A stretch of DNA of 5,822 bases, taken from Mycobacterium sp. (GTDB taxonomy: Bacteria; Actinomycetota; Actinomycetes; Mycobacteriales; Mycobacteriaceae). Of this stretch, positions 5,784 through 5,822 are shown in pieces. Within the stretch, counting starts at the first letter, position 1. Each line of letters starts with the position of its first letter. The stretch spans positions 1 through 5,822 of the forward strand of contig JAFAQO010000097.1 in assembly GCA_019246375.1 (NCBI GenBank). Reading direction: 5' to 3'. The notes below the pieces were generated by a model. That model was not told the DNA's origin. It did no database searches and was given only the letters and a program-made list of their open reading frames with translations. The translations under genes were made by a program, and so were the position numbers.

Positions 5784-5822
5784 GTCAAGTGCCACGGTCC
5801 GGGAATTACGGTCGCAGCACGA

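Overview
This 5.8 kb window is GC-rich with a strong preference for G/C at third codon positions. Two of its proteins closely resemble Mycobacterium tuberculosis proteins as I remember them: the D-amino-acid oxidase Aao (Rv1905c) and the aldehyde dehydrogenase Rv0223c. I therefore read it as mycobacterial chromosome. Those two genes lie far apart in M. tuberculosis H37Rv and are close together here, so a non-tuberculous mycobacterium is more likely. This rests on recall, not on a search.

Layout from left to right. (1) 3-1046 (+) is the C-terminal two thirds of an AMP-forming acyl-CoA synthetase (FadD type), cut by the window edge. It is followed after 15 nt by a 98-residue protein of unknown function (1062-1358, +), probably on the same mRNA. 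(2) Convergent to that pair, with only 6 nt between stop codons, is a TetR-family repressor (1365-1988, -). (3) Ahead of the repressor on the same strand is a 48-codon small gene (2018-2164, -). It has a good ribosome binding site and about 80% G/C at third positions. (4) The divergent intergenic region (2165-2454) holds a 26-bp palindrome with one mismatched pair, a second 17-bp inverted repeat and a promoter-like -35/-10 pair. Together these look like the autoregulated promoter of the small gene and tetR. (5) On the + strand follow a flavin-dependent D-amino-acid oxidase (2455-3426) and an exported CE4/NodB polysaccharide deacetylase (3509-4246), with a perfect 17-bp inverted repeat between them. 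(6) Convergent to these is an NAD(P)-dependent aldehyde dehydrogenase (4266-5738, -). Its upstream region carries an inverted repeat with an AAC-N2-GTT core like that of the cholesterol regulator KstR.

Functionally, this is mostly a patchwork of lipid/carbon catabolism (acyl-CoA ligase, aldehyde dehydrogenase) and amino-acid or cell-wall metabolism (D-amino-acid oxidase, exported deacetylase). I saw no mobile element, CRISPR array, tRNA or rRNA. The least explained parts are the small gene with its palindromic promoter, and the 98-residue protein, which looks like two copies of a decayed desulforedoxin-like unit.
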